Source: Pseudisothecium myosuroides
Lineage: Eukaryota > Streptophyta > Bryopsida > Hypnales > Lembophyllaceae
Assembly: GCA_951799445.1 (NCBI GenBank)
Contig: OX637296.1
Coordinates: 1,550,001 to 1,614,000, forward strand
Direction: 5' to 3'
DNA length: 64,000 nt
Shown here one piece after another: positions 1 through 12,315 of this stretch. Under the pieces are notes generated by a model. The model saw nothing but the letters and a program-made list of their open reading frames with translations. It was not told the origin of the DNA and ran no database searches. The translations under genes and the position numbers were made by a program. Position 1 is the first letter of the stretch, and the number at the start of each line of letters is the position of its first letter.

Positions 1-99
1 AAACATGTTTCGACTTGCTGTCTTTGGTACATTTTTGGCTAATTTTTACGAATTGGCTACAAATGTAGTTGCAACTAATGAAGCATTGTTGGAAATCAG

Positions 100-925
100 G
101 TTAATGAGAAGTTGGACAACAGGCTTCAGAAGTATAAGGCAGCCGCTGCTGGGTCCAATATGGTTGAGAGAGTTGTACATCTAGAAACAGAATTAGCTGA
201 AGCCATGGAGGCGAACAACATGTACAAGTCGCAACTGCGAACGTATGTACATAACATTCTTTACCAGTCTTGAATTGCTCTTTGCTTGTAATTATAGAGT
301 TGTGAAGATGCTTGCACTTATGCCTAGATTTGCGATTGTCTCTACGTCACCCTTGGTGGATTCTCGAAAGGTAAGATACCTGAAGCGATCATGGAAGGTA
401 GATCGACATGTTTTACTTTTCACGTTTATTGCTATGAATGCGTCAGATTTCAAATAGGTTCCCCAGTTGTATTGGTAAAGGGACCCCAGCTCTATGTGGG
501 GCCCCCTGAGGATACATAGGGAGGTGTCCATATGAATCATGAGGAAGATTCTGTTTATGATATGTAATAGTGCCTGAAACTTTGCAATGTTACTTGAAAA
601 CGTGTTGGTGTGGTGTGGTGTGGTGTGGGGGGCGGGTAGTCTTCCAATGTTGTATCATTCTAACTGACATGGCTTCCTCTTGATTGTGAGCAGTGCATTT
701 GCGGAGCAACAGAACGTTCATGCAGTAGCACTTCAGAACTTCGGAGACGTGGACACGGTTGTAAATGATCTTGTAGAATTGCGAAAGCGTGTCAAGCAGC
801 TGGAGGGTGAATTGCGAGACATGCGGGATCGGTACTCGGCCATGAGTCTGCGATTTGCTGAAGTGGAAGGCGAGCGGGAAGAGCTTGTTATGACTATTAG
901 AACCCTTCGAAATAGACGGAGGTAG
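100..925 (+). CDS. C-terminal end of a plant NT-C2 / long coiled-coil protein (partial)
   Basis: Two terminal exons, 100-242 and 694-925, joined in phase (AC|T). They encode about 124 residues: a heptad-like Leu/Glu/Lys coiled coil, then a tail containing RYSAMSLRFAEVEGEREEL, and a stop at 923-925. Splice sites are good: ..cag|gtt at 100, |gtatgt at 243, gagcag|t at 694. The tail closely matches the conserved C-terminus I recall for plant 'myosin heavy chain-related' proteins that carry an N-terminal EEIG1/EHBP1 (NT-C2) membrane-binding domain and are thought to tether organelles or cytoskeleton. The NT-C2 domain and most of the coiled coil lie left of the window, so the assignment rests on the tail alone. 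Despite the family nickname it is not a motor and is unrelated to the myosin XI gene downstream. Confidence 0.7.
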
Positions 926-1330
926 TCAGTTTAGCATTTTGCTAGTCTCTGCAGAGACCATCTTGAATTCAAAGACAACAATACAGATTTCATTCATTAT
1001 TTATTACAGGCAAACTCGATCATCCTTGGTCCTGCTCTATTACCCTGGTTATTACTCATGATCGAGGTCAGCGAGGGTGGCTTTCAGAAAATTCGTAGCT
1101 GAAAAGCCATTTCTTTATGTAAAATCACTTCCTAGTTCTGTAACTCTATATTTATAATTGAATAAGAAAGCCACTTAGGCTTTCTCTCCGGTTGCAGCTT
1201 GCTACAAGTTCAGGGCAAATTCTGAATCATTGGCTTTCTTTGTCCTGTGCAGATATTCAATGCTAAATTTCTGAGCAACTAATATTACCATGATTTCTTA
1301 CTTCCTTGGTTTTCTTAAACCTTAACCCGG
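926..1330 (+). other. Probable 3' UTR and downstream flank of the NT-C2 gene
   Basis: Moderate-GC sequence after the stop codon, with no open frame of interest. GC drops sharply after about 1390, which probably marks the end of the transcribed region. No clear poly(A) signal could be fixed. Confidence 0.4.
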
Positions 1331-1399
1331 GCCCATGACCATGGATTCAGGCCTCCAAATCATTCACCCTGATTGCACCTGTGTATGAATGGAATTTTT

Positions 1400-1880
1400 A
1401 CATTTATTTTTCAGAGATGAAATTACATGTCTTTAAAGAGTCATAAAATTTTGAAATTGCTGTTAAATCTTTGAGGAAAAAGTGAAGAAAATTCATATCA
1501 AATACAAATATGCTTTGGAAAATCTGAAATTTTCACCATAGGTATATATTATAAGATCATGGTATAAACCCAAGTTACCATACCATTATAAAATTATACA
1601 ATCAACAAACCATGGTTACATGCTTAAAGTTCAAATTGCAATAAAATATTGAATTTTTCAAAATTTTCAATTGGAATGGAAATTGCACTTGATAAAATTT
1701 ATTTAATTAGTAGGGCACAAATTCAAAAGAAATCACTTTTATAGCTAAAATTCACATCAAGAGTATAAAGAAAGAAATGGCAAAAATACACTATTGATAT
1801 GGGTGACCTACAGATTAAGCATCTTCTTCTTTAGGAAATTAATAATACAATAATGAGGGAATATGCAATTCTAATCACTC
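1400..1880 (+). repeat. Dispersed AT-rich repeat, copy 1
   Basis: About 480 bp that match 54070-54560 in the same direction over most of their length. Both contain, in the same order, 'aaaattcatatcaaat', 'aaattttcaccata', 'aatcaacaaaccatggtta', 'gctaaaattcacatcaagag' and 'ctaagcat/ttaagcat..ttcttctttag'. A shorter related stretch lies near 10320-10440. No coding capacity and no clear ends, so the class of element is unknown. Confidence 0.6.
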
Positions 1881-2429
1881 AAAATGCATTCAAGCAACTT
1901 CCATAAAAATGGATGAAAAGTGGATTTTTTTCATCCTAGAGCCCTTTTGAAATCATCTAGAGGACGTAAAACATCATTACCATCATTTCAAGGTTAAGCG
2001 CTCAATAAGTCATTTGCAGCACTTTGATGATTTCAAATGAGCATGATAAGATGAAATGCAATTTTTTATCCCATTTATCTTTTAGAGTTCTTTCAATGTA
2101 TTTATATGATATGTTGGTCAAAATCACCTTGTTGAAGTAAACTAACTTTTCTACAAAGAAAATGTTCACTAAATGTATATTTTTTTTGTATTTTGAAGAC
2201 TTGTACCTCTTTAGTTTAGATCTGAATTCTAGTCACTGGATAGAATGATCATTTTTGAATTTGAATACAACTGATGAAATGAAGTTACTAAAGTCTATTT
2301 TCTAATCCAATTCTAAATTCTAAGAAATTCCTAAAAATAAAATTATATATAGAAATTTAAGCTTTGGCCCTATAACTATGGTTGAACAATTCTCCTATTG
2401 TAGGATGATAGAAAATTTTGGTTTACACT
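1881..2429. other. AT-rich intergenic DNA, nothing recognised
   Basis: No sustained open frame, no RNA gene and no inverted termini found. Confidence 0.6.
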
Positions 2430-3252
2430 TTAACCTCTGAAGGACTGTTGTCCCTTTGGGGGACATATGGTATTTTGGGCAGGTACCTACGGGCTGAATT
2501 TTTGTTGTGATTTTTTGAAACAAAAGTTACGACCAAATAAGTTCAAATTAGGGGATGGGGGGCAAAAACAAATTTACAAAAAATTTAATTTCAATTTTTT
2601 TTAATTTTTTTCTCATAGATTATTTTTTGTCTATCTGGAAATCTTTGATTTTTTTCATTTAGATTTGTTATGAGAAAGTTATGGACATTCTTGTTTTTCG
2701 GGCACTAGTTAGAGCATCTTCCTAAAAAAATAACTTGTAGGATTCATTTCTAAATGCAATTTTTCAAATTTTTCAAAACATTTTTCTCACCATTGGAATT
2801 AGTGCATTTTAATTCCATCCAAAAGATATTTAGATTTTAGATTTTCCTTCTATCTCGTACCTACTTCTACTTTACAATTTTTTTAAGAATGAAAATTAAG
2901 TTTTTTTTTAATTTTTTTTCCTAGACTCTCAATTCAATTCTCCATTTTAAAGATTTAAAGATCAAAACTCTGTAGTGCAAAAATTTTAAGTTAAAAATGT
3001 TCAAAGTCCAAAATTCTAATCCCTCAAAGTGTTGAAAATTAAATTTGTTTTTTCCACTTTAAACGCAAATATCTTGCAATCTGTGCGGTCAAAAATTCTG
3101 AAATTTTTTCCACACTTTTTTATACTAGTTAAGTGTAAGATTTTATGGTTAGATGGGGGAAAAAAACAATTAAATTTTTTTTAACTCTTTGCTATAGAAA
3201 TGGCAGTTTTAAGTGTTTTTTGGCAGAGAAAAGGGGGTCCTTTAGGGGTTAG
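2430..3252 (+). mobile_element. TTAA-flanked non-autonomous element, copy A
   Basis: The left end is TTAA-CCTCTGAAGGAC. The right end is GGTCCTTTAGGGG-TTAG, with the last flank base mutated. The strand is set by the subterminal hairpin-bearing end (TTGTCCC..GGGGACA), which lies on the left here. Internal landmarks shared with other copies are 'ggtacctacgggctg' near the left end and 'gtaagat..atggttagatg' about 110 bp from the right end. 823 bp, no open frame. The TTAA target and CCY-type terminus are the piggyBac pattern. Confidence 0.75.
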
Positions 3253-5817
3253 TGTTTCAAATAATAGTATACACCTGTGGTGAAATTTTCAAAAAATTTA
3301 AGCATATATTGTATTTTAATATTTTTTTGTGAAAATTTGAAATTATTTTGAATATTCCTAGCAAGACTCAAAAAATTCATATCAAATTCCATAACTTATA
3401 GAAGATATGTGATTCCATCTCTGAAAAATAGAAAAAAATCAATCCTAGGCATGTATTTTGGAAAAACTTAAAATTAGTCTAGATCTTATACTTCAAGTAA
3501 ACCAACTGGATATTACAAATTTTGCAATGTATCAAATGGTACAAGAATTGTTGCATATTAAGATGTGGAAGGTCTTTATTTAGTGCTATATAAATTAACA
3601 ATATGCTAACATACACTAAAATATTGCAAAGTATGATAGAATACTACTACATATTAATAATGTATGTGAATGAAATTTACATTTTTTTTGTAAAGAAAAT
3701 AATTAAAATGAATGAGCTATTAAAATTGACCTTCTAATGTAGTTATAAATCCTGAGCTAGTTCATTAAAAAAAAGTTTATATATAATTGCAATGTGTCAT
3801 TAGACATGTTAGAATGTTTAGTTTCACATCTAGATTTGACTCAGTGAAAATAAATTGTTTTGATCTCTATATGGCTGTAAACATGAAGGGGTCATTGACT
3901 AATGTATAAACATTCCAATTCAAGTATGCATTGCAATACACAATATCTTAAACAAAATACATTGTTGTATGTGCAAAAAATTTAACATACCATAGTACCA
4001 CAAAATACCCTTCTACTTTCTTACAATTAAAATCTATATAATTATAAACTTCCTTAGTTTTTTTTGAAGAGCAATGTTTGTAAATTTGCATTGTTTGTTA
4101 CGGCTTTGTGTTGCTTCATATGACAAAATGTGTTTTTCAATTTAAAATAGAGAAATTATTTTACTTTTCACAAACCAAGACAAGTAGCTAATACCTTCAG
4201 ATCAAATCACCACTAAATGGAACCTTAACAAAATTGACCAATGAAACTCTTACATGTAAAAAAAGTATTAACTGTGAATGTTTTTTTAGAATCTTTTGTG
4301 TAAAAATAGAATTATCTTGAAATTCAAAAGTGCCAAGATAAAGAAATTTGTATCAATTAAAATACATGCTATAATAACCTGAATTTTTTCCTCAAGAATG
4401 AAGGTTAGATCAAGAAATATATTTTGTAAATTATTTTTATTTTTATTTTCAAAATACAATATTTGAATACATTGTACGTTGCAAATTTTAATAATTCACT
4501 AAATTTTTGGAATCTATTTATTTAAAAAATAATTAAAAAAAACTTTCAATCATTATTGGTGTACATTATAAGCATATATTTTTTAGTTGTCAAGTAGCAA
4601 GCCATGTCATAATTATGTCTCAAGTCGTATTTTTATATTGTTTATTTTTTATAGCAATCATTCAAACTAAAAACTTGAAGAACTTATGATGTGTTAAGGA
4701 TATAATATGAAAAAAATTACATATTTAATATATCATTTTATACTATAAAATATAAAAACACTTAAATACTATGGATAAAACTTCTCATTGCATGCTTGCT
4801 TGTTTGTTCATATTCAAGTCTCTTTTGGATATAGGAGCTAGACAACTTGAAGGAGTATGGCAATACTAATTATAGGAATCTACAAGTACATAGTTTGACA
4901 TTCAAATCTATCCCCATCATTCCTCATCTTCTACTTCAATATTTTTAAAGATGACTATGAAAGTTTTTTGGGTTAAATTTTTTTTCACGTATTTTCAACC
5001 CATTTTCCAACATATTGACAAAACAAACAATTTATAGTACATATGAGTTTTTTTCTAAAAATGTTGAAAGACAAAACTTCACCTTTTGGAAGGGCTAGAA
5101 AAAACTACATTTTGAAATTTAGGCACATTGAACTTGCCATTGGTGGGGATATTTGCTTTTAAATTTTAAAACAATATACTTAAACAAGTCAACTGAAAGA
5201 TTCTATGGTTGGATTTTAAGAAAATAATTATTGATGAAGATTTTGACCTTGCTTTGAGGATGAGTATTTTGAAGTGGTTTGGGGCCTTTAAACATGATGG
5301 TCCTTTAGGGGTTCACCATTCAATTCCAAATAATGAAATGACTGATATGAGAAGTTTTATCTTGCAATGAGTGAAGATTTTTACTATGAAATTTGGGAAG
5401 GATGTACTTGAACAGGTTAATTAAAGAATTCTACATATGTTTTGATTTGTTAAGAATTAAATGTAGATGAAGATTTTAGCCTTGCTTTTGTTAGGAGTAT
5501 TTTGAAGCAATTTTGGGTGTTAAAACACCAAGGTTTACCACTTAGCAAATGGATCTTTACCGCTTGATCTTGGTTTCAAACATGATAATTTCCCATGTTA
5601 ATTGTTGTCCAAAAAGCTACGTATTATTTTTTCAGAAATTTCTACCCTTCAAACCATCAAACTATAACATTTACTTGATCCAAACAAGTGAGTTTCAATG
5701 TAATTAATCTCATGTTACAAAGTTGCATTGCTAAAACTTTAAATAGATGAGTTGGACAATTTCCAAACTTTTTATCAAGGTTTCAATGCTTCTAAGATAC
5801 GTCACTTGGTCTTATTA
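3253..5817. other. AT-rich intergenic DNA
   Basis: About 2.6 kb with no gene or RNA that I can support. A motif seen at 5276-5318 ('ttggggcctttaaac..ggtcctttaggggttcacc') resembles one terminus of the TTAA family, but no partner end or TTAA was found. Confidence 0.55.
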
Positions 5818-6701
5818 TTAACCCCTAAAGGACCAAGGCATTTTTTGGCTCCAAAACCATTGAAAACTGCCATTTTTGTTGCAATCACTCCCTAAACCTA
5901 ACCATAGGATCTTGTACTTAACTTGTCTTAGATCATGTGGTAAAATTTCATGAAGTTTGACCGTAAGGATTGGAAGATATTAGCATTTGAAGTTGGAAAA
6001 AGAAGTTTTTTTGAATAGTGGCCTGCAATTTTAAATGACTTTGATGGCCATTTGTGTATTTTTTTTGCACTGAACACCATAAATTTAAAATTTTTTACGT
6101 TGAACATTTGAGTTGAGAGTTGGGGTTAAAAATTTCAGAATATCAAAACTTAATTTCACATATAAAAAAATTGTTAAGTAGAAGTAGGTCCAAAATTGAA
6201 CGAAACACTAAATTGTTAATAGCTCTTAGGTGGAATTAAAACACCATAATCCCAACGGTGGGATTTTTTTTGCAAACAAACTTAACCTTGTTAAAAAAAA
6301 TTGAAAAAAAATTGAAAATTGCATTCAAAAAGGCATTCCATAAGGTTTATTTTTGGAAGACGCTTAGATTGCCCGAAAAACAAGATTGTCCATAACTTTT
6401 TCATTCTGAGTCCAAATAGAATGAATCAAAGCTTCAAATATAGAAAAAAACATGATCTTCAAGAGAAAAAAAATTTAAAGTTTAAATTAAATTTTTTTTT
6501 TTTTTTTCTACCCGGCGAACTGCTTTTTGACTTTGGGTAGCATAACTTTTGCTCCCGGGTACCGATTGAAAAAAAAAATCAATTTCTAAAAAGCTAATGT
6601 GATTTCCTATCTTCAAAAAAAGTTTCAAAAAATCAGGTCAAAATTTGAGGTCACATGAGCCTGCCCAAAATCCCAAGTGACTTTGGTCCTTTAGGGGTTA
6701 A
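5818..6701 (-). mobile_element. TTAA-flanked non-autonomous element, copy B
   Basis: 884 bp with intact TTAA at 5818-5821 and 6698-6701. Termini are CCCCTAAAGGACC and GGTCCTTTAGGGG, a perfect 13-bp inverted repeat. The conserved core 'aaccataggatcttgta' sits about 100 bp from the left end, which shows inverted orientation relative to copy A. A T-tract lies at 6490-6508. No coding capacity. Confidence 0.8.
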
Positions 6702-7594
6702 GCACGGTAATGGACAAAGGGTGCCTTTTTCCTTTCTTCAATCTTCATCCACAAAGTTCATCCATGGTGGCAAACACATATATGCATTAGAATAAAAATG
6801 GGCTTGGCCTCCTTTTGAGCTAAAGAATTTTGATAGCAATGTGTTGTTTGTAGATCTAGTGGCATCTAATCTTTGGTAGAACATTTGTGGTGGCATGATT
6901 ACTATTCACCATTCTTTCTCATGCCCCTAGAGCTATTATTTGGTGTGGAGTATTTCACATCATTCTATTGGAGAAGGGACAACACAAATGAAGGCTATTA
7001 AATGTTATGAAAGTATGTTTTTAGTGTATATCCTTTCATGTTGTGTGAAGTCTTTTAAACTATAATTTGGGTTCTCAAATTTGAACTAAATATGCTTTTT
7101 ACCTAGTCTAAGATTGCCAAAGTATACTAATAATGATATTTAGTGTCACTTATCCTATCACTAGCCTAACTGTAATTCTTGTTTAGTTGACAAAGAGTGT
7201 TCATGTTGATATTCAATGTTGGTAACATTAGTCGTATTCTTGACATTTAGTGCACTACATGTCAATATGAACATTACTAAAAATTAGAATAGTTAAAAAA
7301 TAGTGTTCATTTTAACATTTAGTATTGTTGACATATAATATTCAAGTTCATACCTAAGCCTACATGGTTTCAATAGTAGCACTATCCCCAGCAGACTCTT
7401 TATTCACCCTAGTCATACGACCAAAGTTACTCTTCTTCTTCTATTCGAGTTCATATGCATTGTTGCAAACACTAAATTTCATTATTAGTGTAATGATGCA
7501 TTAGTAACTCCTGAATAGTACTTACTGTACTTTCAAGGCATTTCTGATTTTGAAAATGAAGAAAGTTGAACTAACAATGTTTCTACCTGAATAA
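6702..7594. other. Intergenic DNA, nothing recognised
   Basis: AT-rich, without open frames of note or inverted termini. GC rises from about 7600 toward the zinc-finger gene. Confidence 0.55.
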
Positions 7595-8585
7595 GTGACC
7601 CAACCCACGGTCTTACAGCACAAACCCCAATGCAGACCGTGGTGCGGCGCATTGCCGCATTCCCCTTCAGTTCTCTTCAGCCAGATTCAGCTACTGCGAT
7701 ACACTTCTCGAGAAGATTGCGTTGTCCAGCATGAACAGATGCGCATTAAGCTTACTTACGAACTCCTCGCAATTTCTCTACACCTTCCAATTCTCCCCTT
7801 CGTCTCCCCTAATCCCCTTCCATGCGAAGACCTCATCCGTGAGCTCCGTTGCTCAGGTTCGTTGGAGACGCTCGAGGTCTGTCTTTCCTTCTCCCTCGAA
7901 GCTTACACTGGGGTTTTGGCAGGGTTTAGTGAGTTTCTTCCCAGAATCATGGGTGCCAAGCGAGAAATTCTGGAGACAATAAGTTTTGAAGTTCTTTTGT
8001 ACGCTGCTTTTTGAGGTTCTTGGGGAAAATCTATCTGATGCGTGCCTAATGTTGTTCATGAGGTTTTCTCTTGCACGGAGCAGTGGATGGAAATGACGAT
8101 GGTTTTGCAGTAGATTGTGATTAGTTGTTGTTCCTTGTTGGCAATTACCTACGTAGGTGTTTGCGCGAGCGTGTTCTCAGGGTAACTCTCTCTTGGTTTG
8201 TCTATGGTTACTATTCTGGTATTCTGGAGGATTTCCGTATTGGTACTTGACTATCTTCTCGTCTTCTAATAAGTATCTCATCTCAGAGATTTTAGGCGAG
8301 GCTTCTCCGTTTTGCGTGAGGTCATGTGCTTTTGTGCACCTTGTTTCCACTTTGGAGTCTATGCTGAGCTCTTCCTGCTTCATTTGCTGTCTAGTTGTGC
8401 AGAGATGTGAGATTATGATCTGAGCAGGAAAGGCTTAATTTCGTTCTTCGTGTCTTCTGAATTCTGTTACTAACGGCAGCACGTACTGTTGCCGCGGTGT
8501 GGTGAAGAAGGTGGAGATAGCTCTGGGCTTCAATCTACTCCACGGCGTCTAGTGAGCGCGTCCGCCATCCCTCGCGCTCGCCGGC
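7595..8585 (+). promoter_or_regulatory. Upstream region / possible 5' leader of the DnaJ-type zinc-finger gene
   Basis: The base composition rises to that of the genes. There is a chance open frame at 7595-8014 that resembles no family I know and overlaps others on both strands. I read the stretch as promoter plus 5' UTR, possibly with a leader intron. No TATA box could be fixed. Confidence 0.35.
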
Positions 8586-9288
8586 ATGGAAAACATCACG
8601 GCCAACGAAGTGGCAGGGCTGGGAGTGGGTGCTCTCTTGCTGGCCGCTGCCCTCGCCACGCCCAAGGTCGACGCCTTCATCGCCCGCGCCCAGCGCAGGT
8701 ATAATTCCTCCCGGTCCCCCCTTGCCTTGCCTCCCCTCCCCCTCGTGCTTTCTACTTCTTCCCTAAATCACAACCCTCACAGTGAATCCCAGTCGCGTCT
8801 TCTGGCTTCCAATCTTGCTGAAACTTCTGTGGCCCTTCCCGCGGAGTGAGTGCGGGAACCTCGTGTTGGAGCCTCTCATTCTGTGGCTTGGAGGTTCGTG
8901 ACCTAATTTCGGTGTGGCTATGTGTTGGTGTGTGATTGATTGCAGGGAGTTGAAATTGTGTATGGAGTGTGGTGGCGTGACGAGAATTCCTTGTGGGAGG
9001 TGCCAGGCTCGTGGGACTTTGAACGAGAGTAGTGTATTTGGAAGTGGTAAACCGGTAGCCTGTCCTGCTTGTAGAGGCAAAGGGAATTTTCCATGTCCTT
9101 GTTGCTGCGGAAATAAATCTAGTTCTTCTTCGTCGTCGTGGTCGTCGTGGGTACGTTTTGGTTGGGGAGGGTGTGGCGTTGGGATTTGGTCAGTGAAGAT
9201 TTCGTGCTTATTGGATTCTTAGAGGCGAGTGAGTGAGGGGTCGTCTTTCTTGCAATTTGTGCAGTCCTCTGCTATGGTCATGAGGTGA
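8586..9288 (+). CDS. Small DnaJ-type cysteine-rich zinc-finger protein
   Basis: Exon 1 is 8586-8698 and encodes MENITANEVAGLGVGALLLA..PKVDAFIARAQRR, with a hydrophobic stretch at residues 10-24. The intron 8699-8945 has gtataa..tgcag ends. Exon 2 starts at 8946 and carries four CxxC motifs: CMEC-GG, CGRC-QARG, CPAC-RGKG and CPCC. This is the zinc-binding layout of the DnaJ cysteine-rich domain without J domain or substrate domain. The N-terminus recalls short plant 'DnaJ-related' proteins of about 100-130 residues, of the BSD2-like type, which are thought to act as folding helpers for plastid or other client proteins. Two ends are possible. Reading through exon 2 gives a stop at 9222 (129 residues, odd Trp/Gly tail). 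Splicing 9151-9264 (gtacgt..gtgcag, phase 0) gives a short Ser-rich tail ending at 9288. I prefer the spliced form. The last zinc motif reads CPCCC, one extra Cys. Confidence 0.75.
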
Positions 9289-10200
9289 GTACTGAGTAGT
9301 GATCTTAAAGTGTGTGGTTAGTATGTGCAATGTTCAGCATTGGTATCTCGGAGTGCGTGCAAAGAGATACGTTCTTCATGCTCATTGTGGGATTCTTCAA
9401 TGCTCGGTAATCAACCTGCAGGAAGCCTAGTTTTACAGGGACAATATTCCAAAATACATGGATATAGTGATCTTCAGCTCCCAATCAATTTTCACGACTG
9501 CCTCTCTGGATCGGTTGCTCCCTTTATGATCAATATGCCAGTAAAGGTCTGCCTAACTAACTACAGGGGAAGCATGCATTAGACTCGGGTCTTGAAAGTT
9601 CCAACCCGGAATTCAGCTTCGTATGACCCTGGTCCTTTAGGCCCAGCGGTAGTCCAGATTTCCAAAATTGTGAATATGTAATATAAAATGCAACTAAAAG
9701 AAGAATTTAATGATGACTCTCAAACAATAGTTGTAAAATAGAGTATGATCTGTAGATCATATCTATATGGCTAGATTAACCAGTACACAAACCAATATTT
9801 TTCAATAATATTTGAAGTCAAAAATTAAAAATTCCTTCAAAAATTGATTGTAGATTGAATGTGTGTTTTTTGCAAGAATTTTCTCCATATACCGTAAGTT
9901 CAAAATGTAAAATTTTAATCAAAGTAATTTTTGAGTTTTTTTGTTTTATTTTTCTATTCAAGTCATTTTTGAATGGTCATTTTTTTAGCTGAAAAAGTTA
10001 CTTTTGGAGCTAGACTTACTAGTACTCTTTGAATTTTAAAATATTTGCAAAGCAAAATCTTTAGAATCTATATAGTACAAATGTTCAAGAACTAATACAA
10101 GAATCTTCAAAAAAATTGTTAGATAAAAAAAATGCATTTTGTGTGCATTGGATAAATTTGCGTTCATTTGTTTGAAATTTGAATGCCTGGTTCTTTAGGG
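9289..10200. other. 3' flank of the zinc-finger gene grading into AT-rich DNA
   Basis: 9289-9600 may be 3' UTR; an open stretch at 9325-9582 has no recognisable protein. A lone 'ggtcctttaggcccagcgg' at about 9630 resembles the TTAA-family terminus but is in the same direction as the end at 10190, so the two do not form a pair. Confidence 0.4.
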
Positions 10201-10205
10201 GTTAA
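10186..10205 (+). repeat. Solo right end of a TTAA element (copy C)
   Basis: 'ggttctttaggggTTAA' is the family right terminus with TTAA at 10202-10205. No matching left end was found upstream, so this is a relic or a badly diverged copy. Confidence 0.45.
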
Positions 10206-12006
10206 ATGTCATTTGGCTTGTTGGTGGGCAATTTAGAGGGAATCAGCTCTTCTAGCCACTATATATTATGATGTGGAATAACATGATGAAACATATTTGC
10301 TATGTCATTATGGAAATAGAAAATCCACATTGCATGGTAATGGACTCTAATTTCAAACTGCAATAAAATATTCAAAATAATCAATTTTGCAAACTACATT
10401 TGATAAGGTTCATTTCATTAGTTGGTCTTCAAGGTTTACGTAAAACATTTCTATGTAAATCCACCAAAAAGAATTAAAATGCCCCAAACAAAATAGAGTA
10501 CATCATCTTCCAATCAGAGAGGTCCACACAATTGATACAAAAGCCATGCATCATTTAGTTTGGGCAACAAATTGGTAAACCATTATATTTTCAAAGTGAA
10601 TGATTCCCTAATATATTTTACAATAATCTATAGTATTTTGCCTATCATTATTTAGTTTAAATTGCTTCTTTTATTCCGCAATTTCCTTTAGTCCACCTAT
10701 TTTTTTATTGACATCTATTCCATTTCTTTGACCTTTCACTAATAATTCTATTCTATCTACCAAAATTTTGCTACTTGAGAAGATGTTCTAATTTAACTAG
10801 ATCTCATTGCCATACTTGAATGTGAAGTAGTTTGAAAGTTAGATTTTTTACGTTAAATAATTTTTATAATTCCATCACATTGTCTAAAGTCAATAATCAA
10901 TATAGAGTTTGTAACTTAGAATAATAAAGTACCCCATATTACAATAAAATTCCATCACTTACCTTTGCTAATTTTTCATTGAATTCAACTGTAGACATCC
11001 AAATCCCATAGCGTATAAACTATGATCCCAATTCTGATGGAAGTTATTGCAAACACCATCAACTTGTATGTAAGATTACTTGTGAATCCTACAAATATTT
11101 ATTGGAGACTTGTAAATTCTATTTGGTCTAGTAATAAAATGCTCACCTCTAATGCCTTATCAATTGTTTTCACATAAAGGTATGGTGCTAGTTCCATAAA
11201 TCTTGGTTCACTCAAATTAAAAATCCATTTTACTAACTCCACTTGGTCTTTTTTTCATTTATTTATGATTGTTTCAAAACTTTGAAAAATACTATGTCAC
11301 GGCCATCAACGTTTGCTAGCATGGATCCAACACAAAAGCTGACCACGATCTCCTTTAGGGGGTGCCATTGTCAAGGCATTTGGTCACCCCTTCCTATTGG
11401 TGTGAATGGTTCCTATAGTATATATATCATTCTTCATTAACCCCAGATTAACTCCCAAAACAATGTAGGACTTGTGAAGAAATTATCACATGTAACCATG
11501 TGCCATTTCCCTTCATATCCCTCCACTAGTGTGAAAACCGTCCTAGGGTCCAAACTTCCACTTTTTTCTTGAATCCAACTAGCACCACAATATATGTTTA
11601 TTTTTTTAACATACTTATATTAGCCAAACATCAAATTTTAATCCCATATTGTATTAGCCAGCCTTCATGTACTGACAAATAGGCAATTATTTTTCAATGT
11701 ATTAAATGTATTTTATAATGATTTCATCAATACAAAGGTTTTGTTTGAAGCTTCAAAATTTACCATATAGGTTGTTAGAGGCATCTAGTATCCAATTAAT
11801 TTTGACCAATTTGCTAAAATATGCGCCCACTTTATCTTTACAATTTCACTATTATCAATGCATCTCAATATGCTTTCAAAAAGAGTTTGTAATATTGCAT
11901 GTACTATTCTCGGTGTTCTAAGCAAATCATTCAATTTTGACCAATTGTATATTAGATAATTTTCTTAAAGCCATCAACATCAATACACCAAAGAAGGTTA
12001 GACATT
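10206..12006. other. AT-rich intergenic DNA
   Basis: No gene supported. 10320-10440 shares short blocks with the 1400/54070 dispersed repeat ('gcaataaaatattcaaa', 'tgataaggttcatttcatta'). Confidence 0.5.
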
Positions 12007-12315
12007 ATAGAGGATTTGGGCCCTCTAAAGGGCCGCGAGTTCCCATGAGTTCTCCACAAGTTTTGAATAGTTCCTGACTGCTGAAACTACGCCACCGCAG
12101 CAGGGTGACGTGGTCGGGACTCGGCCACATCAGATTTTAAAAAATAAAAATAAAAAAATATATATATATATATTAAAATGAAATTTGATATAATTTTTTT
12201 TTTTTTTTTTTTTTTTAAATATATTTTTCGGACAGCCCATACCACTATTCACAACATGGGGACAAATTGGGGAACGGGCCTGAAACGGCCCTTTCTTGGC
12301 CCCAAATCCCTTCTA
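12007..12315. mobile_element. MITE with TAGAGGATTTGGGCC-type ends, copy 1
   Basis: 309 bp. The left end 'tagaggatttgggcc' pairs imperfectly with the right end 'ggccccaaatcccttcta'. GC-rich ends (ggccgcgag; gaaacggccctttc) flank an A/T-tract centre with an (AT)n and a T-run (12129-12220). It is related to 13086-13402, which also has the 'gccgcgagt/accgcgagt' and 'ctgaaacggccct' blocks and the central A/T tracts. Non-coding. Confidence 0.6.

Noticed and set aside
7595..8014. 139-codon plus-strand frame upstream of the zinc-finger gene
   Set aside because: No family resemblance; overlapping frames of similar length exist in the same stretch; better read as promoter or leader.
9629..10205. Complete TTAA element between two 'ttctttagg/tcctttagg' motifs
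   Set aside because: The two motifs point the same way and the left one lacks TTAA, so only the right end is counted.
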